Shown here in pieces: positions 45,089 to 55,043 of a stretch of DNA of 64,000 nucleotides. Source of the DNA: Ferribacterium limneticum (GTDB taxonomy: Bacteria; Pseudomonadota; Gammaproteobacteria; Burkholderiales; Rhodocyclaceae). Where the stretch lies: assembly GCF_020510585.1 (NCBI RefSeq), contig NZ_CP075190.1, forward strand, positions 747,001 through 811,000. Reading direction: 5' to 3'. Both the position numbers and the translations under genes were made by a program. Position 1 is the first letter of the stretch, and every line of letters starts with the position of its first letter. The notes below the pieces were generated by a model. It did no database searches. It saw only the letters and a list, made by a program, of their open reading frames with translations, and was not told where the DNA came from.

Positions 45089-46711
45089 TTAGCTTTTATG
45101 AATCTGAAATTCGCCGATCAGCGCTTTCAAGCTGTCCGACGTATCGAGCAGTTCATTCGACGCCAGCTGCGCCTGTTGAGCAGCCTGAAAATTGCCTTCA
45201 ATCAACTGCGTGATCCGTTCCATGTTCTGAGCAACATCCTCGCTCGCCTGGGTTTGTTCGACGGTGGCCTCCGAGATGCTTTGCGACATCCGGGCCACCT
45301 CAGAAGCGGCCTGGGTCACGCCATCCAGGCTCTCGGCACTGCTTAGCAAAGAAGTGGTCGTGGCAACCACTTCCTTGCGGGCGGTGGCCATGGCCTCGAC
45401 CGCCTCGGCGGTGACGCTCTGTATCTCAGCAATGGTGCTGGCAATGTCACGCGTGCTGGACGAGGTTCGCTCAGCGAGTGTCCGGACCTCATCGGCGACC
45501 ACGGCAAAGCCACGTCCCTGTTCGCCGGCGCGTGCCGCTTCAATCGCGGCATTGAGTGCCAGAAGATTGGTTTGCCCGGCAATATCGGTAATCGCCTGGG
45601 TAATACTGTCAATCTTGGCAATGGCCGCCGACAAGACATTAATCGTCGCGCTTGAGTGCTCCACGGCCTCAACAACCCGTGTGGTCATCTGCACCGTTTC
45701 CCGGATTTGGTCATTCCCGGCCTTGATCAGTTGTTGGGCACGAAGCGCAGCCCCGGTCGTGTCGCTGGCGCTGCTGGCGACCTCGCGAACTGACACGCTC
45801 AGTTCCTCCGTGGCAGCTGCCACGCTTTTGGCACTGTCGTACTGCAATGCGGATTGCTCGTTGACCTGGACCATCTGCCGATCGAGATTCTGGCAGCGAT
45901 TCTCGATCACGGAAGCGGCGCTGGAGATATCGTCCAGCATGGCGAGAAGATGGACCTGCATCCCGCCCAGTTGGCAGAAGAGAATCCCCGTCTCATCCCG
46001 GCTCGAGACATCGACGTCGTTGGTCAGATTGCCTTCCGCAATCTGGTCGAAGAATTCGGCCACTTTGGACAGTGGCCGATCGATCTTGACCGACAGATAG
46101 ACCCCGACCGAGATCGCGACCAAGGTGCTGATCAAGGCGGCCACCCCGACGAAGAGCGCCCGATCCGCTGTCAATTCGCCGGCAAATGAGGCCACCGTGA
46201 TGCCCGCCGTCAGGGCCGCCATGCCCCCAATGATGGTCCATAACCGGGTGCTGAAGGAAAAGCGCTCCAGTATGCCGGGATTGACCGTTGGCAGCTTGGT
46301 CTGCTTGTCACGAACCCGGCGATACAGTTCTTCGGCTTCGCGGACCGAGGCCCGCGAAGGCTCGGTGCGAACGGACATGTAGCCGACCGTCCGAGCGTTC
46401 TTGCGAACTGGGACGACAAAGGCCTTGACCCAATAATGATCGCCGTTTTTGGCGCGGTTCTTGACCACCCCATGCCATGGCAGCCCGCTCTTGACCGTAC
46501 GCCACAAATCGGCAAACGCCTCCGACGGCATGTCCGGATGGCGTACCATATTGTGCGAGTTGCCAATCAGCTCCTGGCGGCTAAAGCCGCTGATCGCCAC
46601 AAACGCATCGTTGGCGTGTGTGACGATGCCTTTGAGATCGGTCTTGGAAACCAGGTAGCGCCCCGTTGGATAGGTGACTTCGCTCTGTGTAACGGGCAGG
46701 TTGATTTTCAT
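45089..46711 (-). CDS. PAS-containing chemoreceptor (Aer-like)
   Basis: Energy/oxygen taxis receptor, 540 residues. PAS domain at ~18-120 ([34 protein letters not shown]), then two membrane helices at ~160-205 with no large periplasmic loop, HAMP and the signalling tip [20 protein letters not shown]. This layout is that of Aer, whose PAS domain binds FAD. First gene in the minus-strand run that continues to the diiron MBL and GGDEF/EAL genes. Confidence 0.9.
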   Translation of the reverse strand: MKINLPVTQSEVTYPTGRYLVSKTDLKGIVTHANDAFVAISGFSRQELIGNSHNMVRHPDMPSEAFADLWRTVKSGLPWHGVVKNRAKNGDHYWVKAFVVPVRKNARTVGYMSVRTEPSRASVREAEELYRRVRDKQTKLPTVNPGILERFSFSTRLWTIIGGMAALTAGITVASFAGELTADRALFVGVAALISTLVAISVGVYLSVKIDRPLSKVAEFFDQIAEGNLTNDVDVSSRDETGILFCQLGGMQVHLLAMLDDISSAASVIENRCQNLDRQMVQVNEQSALQYDSAKSVAAATEELSVSVREVASSASDTTGAALRAQQLIKAGNDQIRETVQMTTRVVEAVEHSSATINVLSAAIAKIDSITQAITDIAGQTNLLALNAAIEAARAGEQGRGFAVVADEVRTLAERTSSSTRDIASTIAEIQSVTAEAVEAMATARKEVVATTTSLLSSAESLDGVTQAASEVARMSQSISEATVEQTQASEDVAQNMERITQLIEGNFQAAQQAQLASNELLDTSDSLKALIGEFQIHKS

Positions 46712-46751
46712 GGAATTCGCCTTGGGTGCTCCACAAGTTCCTTATCAATAT

Positions 46752-47096
46752 TCAGTTGTTTCGAGACTTCGGATCAATTGCTACAGGGCCAAGCGGGGTT
46801 TTGACGAGGCCAATGACCTTCACAAGCGCATCTATGCGTTGCTCCAGCAAGGCTGTGATTGCCACCAGGCTTTCCTGAGGATCACTCGCAATAGCCCGAA
46901 TCACATCAATTTGGTCTTGTAGCAGTTCAAGCTCAGGCGCAGTTCTTCCGACAGCGAGAATTGCTGAATTGATTGCGTTCGAACGCGCTTCAATGAAAGA
47001 CTGCGGATCACGACGTGCCAAGTCGCTTAATTGGTCAAAATTAAATTCTTTCAATTGCGCCTCGATTTCGTGAAGCACTGCATAAACAATCGTCAT
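46752..47096 (-). CDS. Small helical protein, DUF3135-like
   Basis: 114 residues, all helical. The segment FNFDQLSDLARRDPQSFIEAR resembles DUF3135 proteins, a small family of unknown function; the match is from memory of the pattern and only moderate. It lies between the cytochrome-oxidase-like subunits and the Aer-like receptor on the same strand, starting 30 bp after the subunit IV gene. No signal peptide or metal motif seen. Confidence 0.6.
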   Translation of the reverse strand: MTIVYAVLHEIEAQLKEFNFDQLSDLARRDPQSFIEARSNAINSAILAVGRTAPELELLQDQIDVIRAIASDPQESLVAITALLEQRIDALVKVIGLVKTPLGPVAIDPKSRNN

Positions 47097-47126
47097 TGCT
47101 ACTAATTTGAAAAAGTAGCGGCGCTG

Positions 47127-47417
47127 TCATCCAGTCACCTGATTGGCGCCCTGCCAGTAAAGGAATACCAGCACCGAACAGATGACAACCAGCCAGGTTT
47201 CCCCTGCCAGTCGCATTAGGGTGGGTGCATTGCGGATTTCCATGAAATCAAGGAGCACATACCTGACCTTGATGAAGGCCATGACAATGATGGCGATGCT
47301 GGCATAGCGGTGATCACTAAACCCAGCGCCATGGCCCATCTCCCAAGAAAATGTTGTGGCGGCCACCAGTAGGAACCAGACCAAGGTGGCACGGGCCCGA
47401 AGTAAAGAAGCAATCAT
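47127..47417 (-). CDS. Prokaryotic cytochrome c oxidase subunit IV / NorF-like protein
   Basis: 96 residues with three predicted membrane helices (~10-28, 38-58, 70-90). The pattern MAFIKVRYVLLDFMEIRNAP is typical of the COX4_pro family, which also includes NorF. It starts 3 bp after the subunit III-like gene, the usual NorE-NorF order. No catalytic subunit of an oxidase or NO reductase is in the window. Confidence 0.82.
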   Translation of the reverse strand: MIASLLRARATLVWFLLVAATTFSWEMGHGAGFSDHRYASIAIIVMAFIKVRYVLLDFMEIRNAPTLMRLAGETWLVVICSVLVFLYWQGANQVTG

Positions 47418-47420
47418 GAT

Positions 47421-48011
47421 TTATTTGATGAGGTAAAGAAGGGCGAACAGGACGATCCAGAGCAGATCCACCAGATGCCAGAAACTGGCACCGCTTTCGA
47501 GGTTCCAGATTTTCTTTTCATCATAGCCACCGGCCCAGGAATAGCGGGCCATGAACACCAGCACGCCCATGCCAATCATCACGTGGACAAAGTGGATGCC
47601 GGTGAACATGTAGTAGTACATGAAGAAATCGTTGGTGTTGAGGGTGATTCCGGCCCGGATCTTCTCGCCGTACTCAAAGAACTTCACGGCGGCAAAACCA
47701 AGGCCGCAGAAAAAAGCCAGGACGAAGCCGATCGGAGTCACCTTGCCCATGTTCTTGCGCGCACCGTGCACCGCCAAGGCGACGAACCAAGAACTGGATA
47801 ACATGAAAAAGGTATTGAGGGCGCCGAAGGTCTGGCTCAGGTGGGTTTGCGATTCAACGAACAACGGGACGTTCTGAGCGCGGTAAAACAGGAAGGTGAT
47901 GAAGAACAGCGAGAACACCATCATGTCGCCGAAGATGAAAACCCAGATTCCGGCTTCTCCTGGGACGTGGCGGTCATTGGTGCAAGTGGTATGAATTGTT
48001 TGTGTGGTCAT
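47421..48011 (-). CDS. Heme-copper oxidase subunit III / NorE-like protein
   Basis: 196 residues, five predicted membrane helices. The start PGEAGIWVFIFGDMMVF (Glu in the first helix), the middle GIHFVHVMIGMGVLVF and the end ASFWHLVDLLWIVLFALLYL are subunit III signatures. The length fits the short NorE form. It follows the first member of the five-copy membrane family by 76 bp on the same strand and overlaps no oxidase subunit I or II gene, so its partner enzyme is unknown. Confidence 0.87.
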   Translation of the reverse strand: MTTQTIHTTCTNDRHVPGEAGIWVFIFGDMMVFSLFFITFLFYRAQNVPLFVESQTHLSQTFGALNTFFMLSSSWFVALAVHGARKNMGKVTPIGFVLAFFCGLGFAAVKFFEYGEKIRAGITLNTNDFFMYYYMFTGIHFVHVMIGMGVLVFMARYSWAGGYDEKKIWNLESGASFWHLVDLLWIVLFALLYLIK

Positions 48012-48087
48012 AACGAGTTGATGTCCCGTCCCCTTGGTGGGCAGCTACGCAGCAGACCAAGGGAGTGGTATGTAAGCTGAACAGTAA

Positions 48088-48816
48088 TCAGGGGTGCACA
48101 GATTCTGTTACGTCAGAATCTTTGCTGGCGGCTTGTCCCTTCAAGGCCCGCAGAATGACAAAGGACATGACGCCGATCCAGAGTCCGAAGCCGAGGAAGG
48201 GGAACCAGAAAACGAACAGGCCATTCCAGGCGAAGGGGCCAGCCTTGAACATGAAAGCTAGGGCGCCGACTTCGAACATGATCGCGATCCACAAATTAAA
48301 CCAGCCGAACCAGCGGGGAAAGGCCGAATTCGCCACGGGTTTTTGTGTCAAGCTGACATATGTGATGGCGATCATCTGGAAGATGAAGAACTGATCGGTG
48401 GTAGTCAGAGTCAGATTCGCCATTTCGTTGATCAGCGCCGTGGCTTCCGGCAGGCGCGCCGGATTGAAGGCTGCAATGCCCCACAAGATGGGCGGGAACA
48501 CTAGGAACATCGACATTAGGATGCCTCCGGCAAAAGCCAGGATCGACCAGATCGGCACCCGGCCCTGCTCAATGCGCGCCATCTGCACTGCAACGACCAC
48601 AGAGATTGGTACCATGAAGGCGCTGGTCCAGGAACAGATGGTCGCCCCTAGTTTGATCTGGAAGGCGTTCTCGATATAGAAGGCCGCGACTTCCAGCGGG
48701 GTGAGCGTTGGCGATGGCGGGGTGACCATGTGCAACAGGGTCCACATGGTGGTCCCGAAGATTAATGTGAAAGCCAACCCCCACCAGATCATGATGGCCT
48801 GACCGCGTTCCGACAT
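48088..48816 (-). CDS. Membrane protein, five-copy family, copy 1
   Basis: 242 residues, about six predicted membrane helices; I do not recognise a named family. It shares with four other products in this window a Pro-rich segment after helix 1 (TPPSPTLTPLEVAAFY), an MARIE charge pair after helix 2-3, and the C-terminal block AFPRWFGWFNLW followed by FKAGPFAWNGLFVFW. GGGAG precedes the ATG. Same strand as the NorE/NorF-like genes downstream. Function unknown; possibly an oxidase- or uptake-associated membrane subunit. Confidence 0.75.
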   Translation of the reverse strand: MSERGQAIMIWWGLAFTLIFGTTMWTLLHMVTPPSPTLTPLEVAAFYIENAFQIKLGATICSWTSAFMVPISVVVAVQMARIEQGRVPIWSILAFAGGILMSMFLVFPPILWGIAAFNPARLPEATALINEMANLTLTTTDQFFIFQMIAITYVSLTQKPVANSAFPRWFGWFNLWIAIMFEVGALAFMFKAGPFAWNGLFVFWFPFLGFGLWIGVMSFVILRALKGQAASKDSDVTESVHP

Positions 48817-49235
48817 GCTGTTATCTCCCTATATATAAATTCGTTTCCGCACAAGCGGTTTTAGCATCCAACTACACCCGTTGAGCCAACGAGTTTGGCG
48901 AACAATAAGGCAAAGGCATGTTGTTAAGGCTTTGCTTCGTGACGATGCCTGCCTTGCGATAGTCCGGTTCAATCAGTGCACAACACTCGAGCCATGGATT
49001 CAGACTTGCCATTCGAGAGAGAAACTGCGCCTAGCGAATCGAACTCATAAATAGTAATGATACATATGATAGTGTATGTGAATTATGCTTTAATGCAACC
49101 ATTGCGTTCAAGAGTGGCAGGTCAAGCCGCCAAATTTGTGGATCAGATTGATTCAGTTTTGGCCTGCATTTTCTCGGTCCGATGGTTTATTTCCCCGCCT
49201 TCTTGTTCCAGCATCGCCAATAAGGTCCCCCGGTT
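48817..49235. other. Divergent intergenic region
   Basis: 419 bp between the copy-1 membrane protein (minus) and the MFS gene (plus), so promoters for both lie here. No gene seen. An AT-rich dyad ATACA...TGTAT occurs near 49061-49078, and GCCAT repeats occur at 48990 and 49007, but neither is convincing as an operator. Confidence 0.4.
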
Positions 49236-50627
49236 TTGACTCTTCGCCGTTTGCCCTCCAGCCAATCACGCCCATGGTTGATACTCCTAGTGGTATCTTG
49301 CGCCATAGTGTCTGGCGTGCTATCGACAAGCAGCTTCAACGTGGCTATTCCTGCGCTAGGCGAATATTTCGGCTTGAGCCAAGGAAATGTCCAGTGGGCA
49401 ATCACCGGTTTTATGGCAGCCATGACTTTATCGATGCTTCCTGCAGCATGGTTACTTGACCGCTTCGGATTCCGCTATTGTCTGCTTGGCGCACTCATGC
49501 TATTGCTCATCAGTAGCATTGCCGGTGCGCTAAGCATGAATTTCACGTTTCTGGTCACAGCCCGCATCTTGCAGGGAGTGGCAGCCGGTGTATTGCAACC
49601 GCTCGGGGCGGTGGTTGTTATGAGCTTATTTCCGGTCAATCAGCAAGGAAAGGCTTCAGGCATTCTTGGATTTGGGATCGTGCTGGCACCGGCTGTTGCC
49701 CCCATGTTGGGTGGTATGTTGCTTGATAGTTTTGGCTGGCAGTCGATCTTTCTCATCAACCTGCCGTTCTGTCTACTCGCCAGTGTCGGCGGGTACATTT
49801 TGATTCCTGGCGATAAATCGTATGCAAACAATCGTTTTGACTGGTTCGGCGCAGGACTCCTTTGTTTTTCGACGATTGCCGCCATCGAAGGTATCTCTAG
49901 CGTTCACTCCAGCGGCCCAATTGCACCTCGGACGCTATTGTTTCTGGGGATGACAGTCTGTGCGCTACTTTTCTTTATCCGTCATGCCCGGCGCGCGACG
50001 AATCCGCTTGTTGAACTGGGACTGTTTGCTGATCGTGCTTTTTCGATGGGGGCCATTGTCTCGGTGACTTATGGTTTCGGACTCTACGCCTCTACCTATT
50101 TGATTCCTGTTTTTCTACAGCGGGCGCTGGGATATTCAGCTACTCAGGCCGGACTGGCCATGCTGCCTGCCGGGGTGACGCTGGCAGTGGTCATCCCTCT
50201 CGGTGGCCGGCTGGCCGATCATATTTCGCCGCATCTTGTCACTTTTGGTGGCCTGGCGCTGTTTGGCGTCTCCTTTCTTCTTCTTGCTATCCTCGGTGCT
50301 CACATCAGTTTTGGCGAGTTGGTTTGGAGTACCGTGCTTGGCCGGATTGGGCTAGCTCTCATCTTGCCTGCTCTTGGTCTCGCAGCACTGCGAGGAATGG
50401 GGATCAATCAGCTAGGTCAGTCGTCGGTTGTCATCAGTTATATGCGCCAATTTGGCGGAGTTCTTGGTGTGGCTGTGTCTGCAGTATTCGTTGAATGGCG
50501 CGAATCTGTCTACAGATCTGAAGGTGCTGACATTGCGGGAGCCTATGTCGATAGTTTCACGCTGCTGGTGGCAATCTTCGTAGTCGCCCTCACGGCAGCT
50601 GGTCGTATGAAGCACCATGTTAGTTAA
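49236..50627 (+). CDS. MFS drug-efflux-type transporter (DHA2-like)
   Basis: Proton-coupled membrane transporter, 463 residues and about 14 predicted helices. The helix 2-3 motif AWLLDRFGFRYCLLG and motif C-like GFGIVLAPAVAPMLGG mark a drug:H+ antiporter. The start is a TTG at 49236 after AAGGT, and the whole N-terminal helix is in frame. It stands alone on the plus strand between minus-strand membrane-protein genes. It could export a toxic intermediate or import substrate; direction cannot be decided. Confidence 0.85.
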   Translation: MTLRRLPSSQSRPWLILLVVSCAIVSGVLSTSSFNVAIPALGEYFGLSQGNVQWAITGFMAAMTLSMLPAAWLLDRFGFRYCLLGALMLLLISSIAGALSMNFTFLVTARILQGVAAGVLQPLGAVVVMSLFPVNQQGKASGILGFGIVLAPAVAPMLGGMLLDSFGWQSIFLINLPFCLLASVGGYILIPGDKSYANNRFDWFGAGLLCFSTIAAIEGISSVHSSGPIAPRTLLFLGMTVCALLFFIRHARRATNPLVELGLFADRAFSMGAIVSVTYGFGLYASTYLIPVFLQRALGYSATQAGLAMLPAGVTLAVVIPLGGRLADHISPHLVTFGGLALFGVSFLLLAILGAHISFGELVWSTVLGRIGLALILPALGLAALRGMGINQLGQSSVVISYMRQFGGVLGVAVSAVFVEWRESVYRSEGADIAGAYVDSFTLLVAIFVVALTAAGRMKHHVS

Positions 50628-50826
50628 AGGCTCAGACGGGTCGAGGAATTTGAGAGAGATGTTGCAAGAAACTTATTTGGCCGCTTGCCATGTGTTTAAT
50701 CCCACGGTGTGCTGGTGCAATTTATAGCCAGCTAAGAGGAGAATACTCGTGGCAAGTGTGCAACTGATCCAGCCGATATTTTTTGCTACGGGTTATTGAG
50801 ATAGTTACATCGTCGCTGACGAAGGA

Positions 50827-51600
50827 CTACACCGGCAGGGGCTTTTGTCTCAGCAACTCTTTGCGCATGAAATAACCCGTGGTCAATATCCAGAAGAAGA
50901 AGGCCGTGAAGGGCACATAAAATGCGAATAGCCCGTTCCACGCGAAAGGACCTGTCTTGAAGAAAAACAGGAGTTGGGCCGGACAATTCATGACGAAAAC
51001 AAAAAGAGAGGAAAAGCCGAACCAGCGCGGGAATACAGGGTTCTTGCTGGAATCGTGCAATATGGCGATGCCCACGGCGATGAACATCGGATAGACTAGT
51101 GTGGCGGCGCCAATAATGGCGAACCAGGTAAAGTCGTTAAGGAAATAGATTTGCTCCGCCGTGCGCTCGTTCGGCCGATAGGCGTTGGTCAACCAATAGA
51201 TAGCCGGATAGAACGTAAATATCGTGTTGGCGAACCCGCATAGGGTGACCCATTGCGACAACGGGCCATAGCGGCCTTCGATCCGCGACACGTAATGCGC
51301 AACGGTGGCCGTGAAGGGGATGAAGAACGCCGCGCCGAACATCATTGTTACCAGGCCAATACGTATGCTGTTGGTATTGGTGCGGAAGAACGCGGCAATC
51401 TCCTCCGCCCCGGCGGAGGGGGCGTGCAACGGCCAGAAGCCGCCGATGATCAACCAGCCGAACATGACGATCAAGCCATACGCCACAGGGCTCCAGGCAC
51501 CGATCAGGTTGACTCGCCAGACGAGCAAGTCTTTCAGAGGGTTCTCACCTGTTTCAATCGTGGAATCCGACCGCGTTTGTTCTCTCATACTTTTAGCCAT
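50827..51600 (-). CDS. Membrane protein, five-copy family, copy 2
   Basis: 257 residues with about six membrane helices and a longer N-terminal cytoplasmic tail (~25 residues). Shares APSAGAEEIAAFFRTN after helix 1, SRIEGRYGP in the middle, and VFPRWFGFSSLFVF with FFFKTGPFAWNGLFAFY near the C-terminus. GGAGAC precedes the ATG. Followed downstream only by the convergent MFS gene. Unnamed family; function unknown. Confidence 0.72.
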   Translation of the reverse strand: MAKSMREQTRSDSTIETGENPLKDLLVWRVNLIGAWSPVAYGLIVMFGWLIIGGFWPLHAPSAGAEEIAAFFRTNTNSIRIGLVTMMFGAAFFIPFTATVAHYVSRIEGRYGPLSQWVTLCGFANTIFTFYPAIYWLTNAYRPNERTAEQIYFLNDFTWFAIIGAATLVYPMFIAVGIAILHDSSKNPVFPRWFGFSSLFVFVMNCPAQLLFFFKTGPFAWNGLFAFYVPFTAFFFWILTTGYFMRKELLRQKPLPV

Positions 51601-51745
51601 TGTCTGTCTCCGAACTTTCAGGGTATATGGGTCTCTCTGATTTGAATCGGCCCAGGTTCAATAAGCCTTCGTTGCAGCCTGGTGCTCGAGGGCATGGAAC
51701 ATGAATGACTTGGCACTCATAGCGTTCAGCGGTTCTTTAAATCTT

Positions 51746-52459
51746 CTACAACTCATTTTGGTCTTGCCTAATCGCGGTTCTTAATGTGAAGAACATAACC
51801 ATGAACCAAATGGCGTAACTGATAGTGGGAATCCAGAAACCGATCAGGCCGTGCCAAGTGAATGGACCAATTTTGAAGAATCCCACGATTCCCGTGGGGA
51901 GAAACGAGATCGCAATCCACAAGTTGAAATAAGCCACCCAACGGGGGAACAACGGTTTCGGCGCCTTGTCCTGGAAAATTTGCATGGCGATCGCCACATA
52001 TTGAATACAGAATGGCGGAAATGGCAACAACAGCATCAACCACCCCATGTCGTGAATCGCCTTGGTGATCTCTGGCGGGCGCGAAGGATCAAATGCTGCG
52101 ATCATCATAATCATGAATGCGATCAACAATACGAGGGAACCGATGGCACCATTGATAAGCTGCGTCATTGCTAGCACTGGTCGATCGCCTTCGCTGCGCA
52201 TCATCTGCACGGCAATACCCGCCGAAAATGGTGCCAGCAGAGACGTAAAGGCCATGGCGAGAAACAGGCCAATACGAATCGACATCGTGTTCTCCTGATA
52301 TAACGCGGCCACCTGCTCAGCTGTCAGATAGGCCGGTGGGGGCGGAATAAAGCGGGCGACCAAGACTAGGCCAACGAGGATGCCCACAATGTATAGGGGA
52401 GCACACCAAGTGTGGAACATTTGATTTTTGAATCGGCTATTTTGTTGATGTGTCGGCAT
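51746..52459 (-). CDS. Membrane protein, five-copy family, copy 3
   Basis: 237 residues, about six helices. Family blocks: PPPPAYLTAEQVAALYQEN, MMRSEGDRP, LFPRWVAYFNLWIA and FFKIGPFTWHGLIGFW. GGGGAG precedes the ATG. The middle segment AAFDPSRPPEITKAIHDM aligns with AAFNPARLPEATALINEM of copy 1, so these two are the closest pair by eye. 145 bp separate it from copy 2. Confidence 0.72.
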   Translation of the reverse strand: MPTHQQNSRFKNQMFHTWCAPLYIVGILVGLVLVARFIPPPPAYLTAEQVAALYQENTMSIRIGLFLAMAFTSLLAPFSAGIAVQMMRSEGDRPVLAMTQLINGAIGSLVLLIAFMIMMIAAFDPSRPPEITKAIHDMGWLMLLLPFPPFCIQYVAIAMQIFQDKAPKPLFPRWVAYFNLWIAISFLPTGIVGFFKIGPFTWHGLIGFWIPTISYAIWFMVMFFTLRTAIRQDQNEL

Positions 52460-52695
52460 GCGTATTTCTCCCCAGAGACAGGAAAGTTAGAACTTGTAAG
52501 AGGGACGGATTTAGCCATCGGGGCAGTGGCTTGGCTAATCGTGCGATCCGTGCGAAGAGACAGCAATGCATGCTGCAGAGACCGGACAGGATTTTCTATG
52601 GCCGGTACCAAAAGGGGCATCCATTGCTTATCCGGGATACCTCTCCTAGCCAAAAGCCGTTCGCCACCGACTAGGTCGCGAACGGCGTTACAGCG

Positions 52696-53433
52696 CTAGT
52701 TCGCCGCCTTGGCGGCCTCTTCATTCAGCCGCTTGTCCTCGCTGGAAATGACGCGGAAGGTGGTCACCGTCATTACCAGCATCCAGCCGAAGAACACGGA
52801 CACAGCGAACCAGAAGGCGAGCAGGCCATCGTAGGCGAAGGGGCCCTTCTTGAAGAAACCGATCATGCCGGCGGGGAAGATCAGGATGCCGCACCAGACG
52901 TTGAAAAAAGCAACCCAGCGCGGATAGATGGTGGGCACGTTGTGATCAAAGAAAATGGCGGCGGCGATGATGAACATCCAGACCGAGAACGACGGCCAGG
53001 TGTACAGCCAGTCGAACCAGACCCAATCGTTCATGATCTGGATGATGCCCGGATCGAGGGTTTCCGCCCGGAATGCAATCACCGCCCAGGTCATGGGAAT
53101 CAGAATGAAAAACACCCAGCCGCCGCCGACGTTGACCAGGGAGGCGTAGGTCAGGGCAGGCATGCTGCGTTCCATCTTGCGGATGAACATGATGATTGGG
53201 ATGGCCCAGGTGCCATAGAAACACCAAGTAATGATCTGGAGCAGACAGCCGAGCAGGATGTTGTCCTTGCGCTCGATGAAGATCTGCGCGATTTCCTTGG
53301 CGCTGAGTGATGGTGAAGGGCCGGGCAGGAAGCCCATCAACCAGCCCTGGGCAATGATCAACGCTGCCACGAGGACAACGCCCGACCATAGGAAAACCCG
53401 CAGGACCGAGGTGTTCATTTCTGTTTGCTTCAT
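52696..53433 (-). CDS. Membrane protein, five-copy family, copy 4
   Basis: 245 residues, about six helices. Family blocks: GPSPSLSAKEIAQIFIER, FIRKMERSMP, YPRWVAFFNVWCGI and FFKKGPFAYDGLLAFW. The last is nearly identical to copy 5 (57922), which also shares ASLVNVGGG/ASIANVGGG, so copies 4 and 5 are a recent pair. AGGAG precedes the ATG. The AraC gene at 53651 lies just upstream on the same strand and may control it. Confidence 0.74.
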   Translation of the reverse strand: MKQTEMNTSVLRVFLWSGVVLVAALIIAQGWLMGFLPGPSPSLSAKEIAQIFIERKDNILLGCLLQIITWCFYGTWAIPIIMFIRKMERSMPALTYASLVNVGGGWVFFILIPMTWAVIAFRAETLDPGIIQIMNDWVWFDWLYTWPSFSVWMFIIAAAIFFDHNVPTIYPRWVAFFNVWCGILIFPAGMIGFFKKGPFAYDGLLAFWFAVSVFFGWMLVMTVTTFRVISSEDKRLNEEAAKAAN

Positions 53434-53650
53434 GGTTGCTCCTGATCTTGGCCATCCACGATGTTCCTGTTGCGAGCAATCGTTGGATGTGAGTTATCGA
53501 GCCATGAAGTAAATCATTAGCCAGTGTGAGTCACCAGATGCGATTCCTGCCATTTGACGGCAAACCCGGACAAGTTTTTGGTGCTGCTTTTGCGTGGTCG
53601 ACATATGTTACGCCGCAGCAGGACTCGGTGCGGCCTGAGCGTCGAAGTCG

Positions 53651-54682
53651 TTAGCGGCTGTCGTTTGCCGAGGAAGTATCGGCGTTATGGGGAGCCGTGC
53701 AGTACTCGCCAATGGTCTTCCCCGTCCAGCCTTTAAATGCACGACGGAAGGTCACCACATCGCTGAAACCCAGGCGATAGCCGACTTCCTTGGCCGAGAG
53801 CTGACCGGAATTCAACCAGCGTTGCGCCAATTCAATACGAATTTCTTCGGTCAGGACGCGGTAGGTGCAACCTTGTTGCTGCAGTTGGCGAGCCAGGGTA
53901 CGGGAACTCATGCCAAAGGCTTTGGCCGCCTCGCTTATCGATGGCATTCCATCGACGCGAGCCAGCAGATATTGGCGCAGCCGGAGGCTAAGGGGACTGT
54001 TCTTCTGGGCTTGCTTAAGCGCGCGATCAAGGTAGTCGCGGCAGGCCTGATTGAGTGCGGCGTCATTGGTCTTAAATTCACTATCGAGCCAGCGACGGTG
54101 GACTGTAATAAAGGTACATGGTGCTCCGAAGGTAATCGGACAATGAAAAAATTCAGTATATCGGTCACTGTATGACGGTTTGGGGTAAGCGAAAGAAATA
54201 GCAATGAAAGGAATGGAATCACCGGTCAAGGCGCCGCCGAACCGGCTCAGTGCGAACAGGGCCTCCTCAATGCTGAAACGGTAAATCGCATCGTTGATGC
54301 GTGGTGCCGAGAGTTCGATGACAGACCAGTCCTCGTTTTCTTCAACCACACTCGGATCAACATTAACGCCGAAAGCCCTACCGTAACGAGACCAAATTTC
54401 CTTCATTCCATCACGGATGGTTCGGCAAGACATTCCAGCGTAGGCCAATACGCTGAAGTTAGGAATATCAACTGTACTGCCAAGTTCAAGGCCCAAACCA
54501 GAATCCCCAGTCAATCGGATCATATTGCCGAGCAGTGTCTGGTGGTCTTCGTGGCTGATCAGGCAGTCGGGGTCGCTCAAGGCGATTGGATCAACAACAG
54601 TACCGCAAAAAACGTCTTCATCTTTATACCCGCGGGCTTTCATCAGGGATAAATAATGCTTTATGGATGTAGGGTTAAGCAT
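53651..54682 (-). CDS. AraC-family transcriptional regulator (Arabinose_bd + HTH_18)
   Basis: 343 residues, same architecture as the regulator at 16504. The sensing domain (GDSGLGLELGSTVDIPNFS) is N-terminal; the double HTH is C-terminal (ISEAAKAFGMSSRTLARQL and AKEVGYRLGFSDVVTFRRAFKGWTG). Divergent from the DUF1329 gene and upstream of copies 4, 3 and 2 of the membrane family on its own strand, so either side could be its target. Confidence 0.9.
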   Translation of the reverse strand: MLNPTSIKHYLSLMKARGYKDEDVFCGTVVDPIALSDPDCLISHEDHQTLLGNMIRLTGDSGLGLELGSTVDIPNFSVLAYAGMSCRTIRDGMKEIWSRYGRAFGVNVDPSVVEENEDWSVIELSAPRINDAIYRFSIEEALFALSRFGGALTGDSIPFIAISFAYPKPSYSDRYTEFFHCPITFGAPCTFITVHRRWLDSEFKTNDAALNQACRDYLDRALKQAQKNSPLSLRLRQYLLARVDGMPSISEAAKAFGMSSRTLARQLQQQGCTYRVLTEEIRIELAQRWLNSGQLSAKEVGYRLGFSDVVTFRRAFKGWTGKTIGEYCTAPHNADTSSANDSR

Positions 54683-55043
54683 ACATATACGCCAGTCACT
54701 AAAAGAATTCTCAACCTGAAGAATTTCTCAAATCTATTTTTCTTTGGGTAGGGTAGAAAAGTACCTTTGAGGTTCTGATACTGGTCAAGTGCTCTGAAGC
54801 ACCGTACAACTTCCCCAAATTCAATGCAACGCAATATTTAAAAAATAGTGTCTTAGATTGCAATTAATTGGCTTGAGTTGCCTCTAGTTCGTGACGAACA
54901 GCCGTGATTAGATAAGCCGCTTAGTGAACTTGGCGGTTTGCCATGAACGCTAAAAACAAAATGACAGCAGGTGCTGGGGGAGTTCCCAGTGAGCAGGCAC
55001 AGGAAGCAAGAGATTTTCTTGCAAAAAGATAAAGGAGACAAAC
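54683..55043. other. Divergent intergenic region upstream of the DUF1329 gene
   Basis: 361 bp between the AraC regulator (minus) and the DUF1329 gene (plus). No gene seen. It is AT-rich around 54836-54850 and contains short repeats of AGCCG (near 54900 and 54917), but no spacing that would clearly mark an AraC site. Confidence 0.4.

Noticed and set aside
45264..46100. 278-codon open frame on the plus strand
   Set aside because: Antisense to the Aer-like receptor; Ser/Ala-rich pattern produced by chemoreceptor codon periodicity.
47127..48011. Complete nitric oxide reductase locus
   Set aside because: NorE/NorF-like subunits only; norC and norB are absent.
53434..53650. GCCA repeats as a second AraC operator
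   Set aside because: Spacing between copies (about 29 bp) is not helical and the flanks do not match the repeat at 16459.
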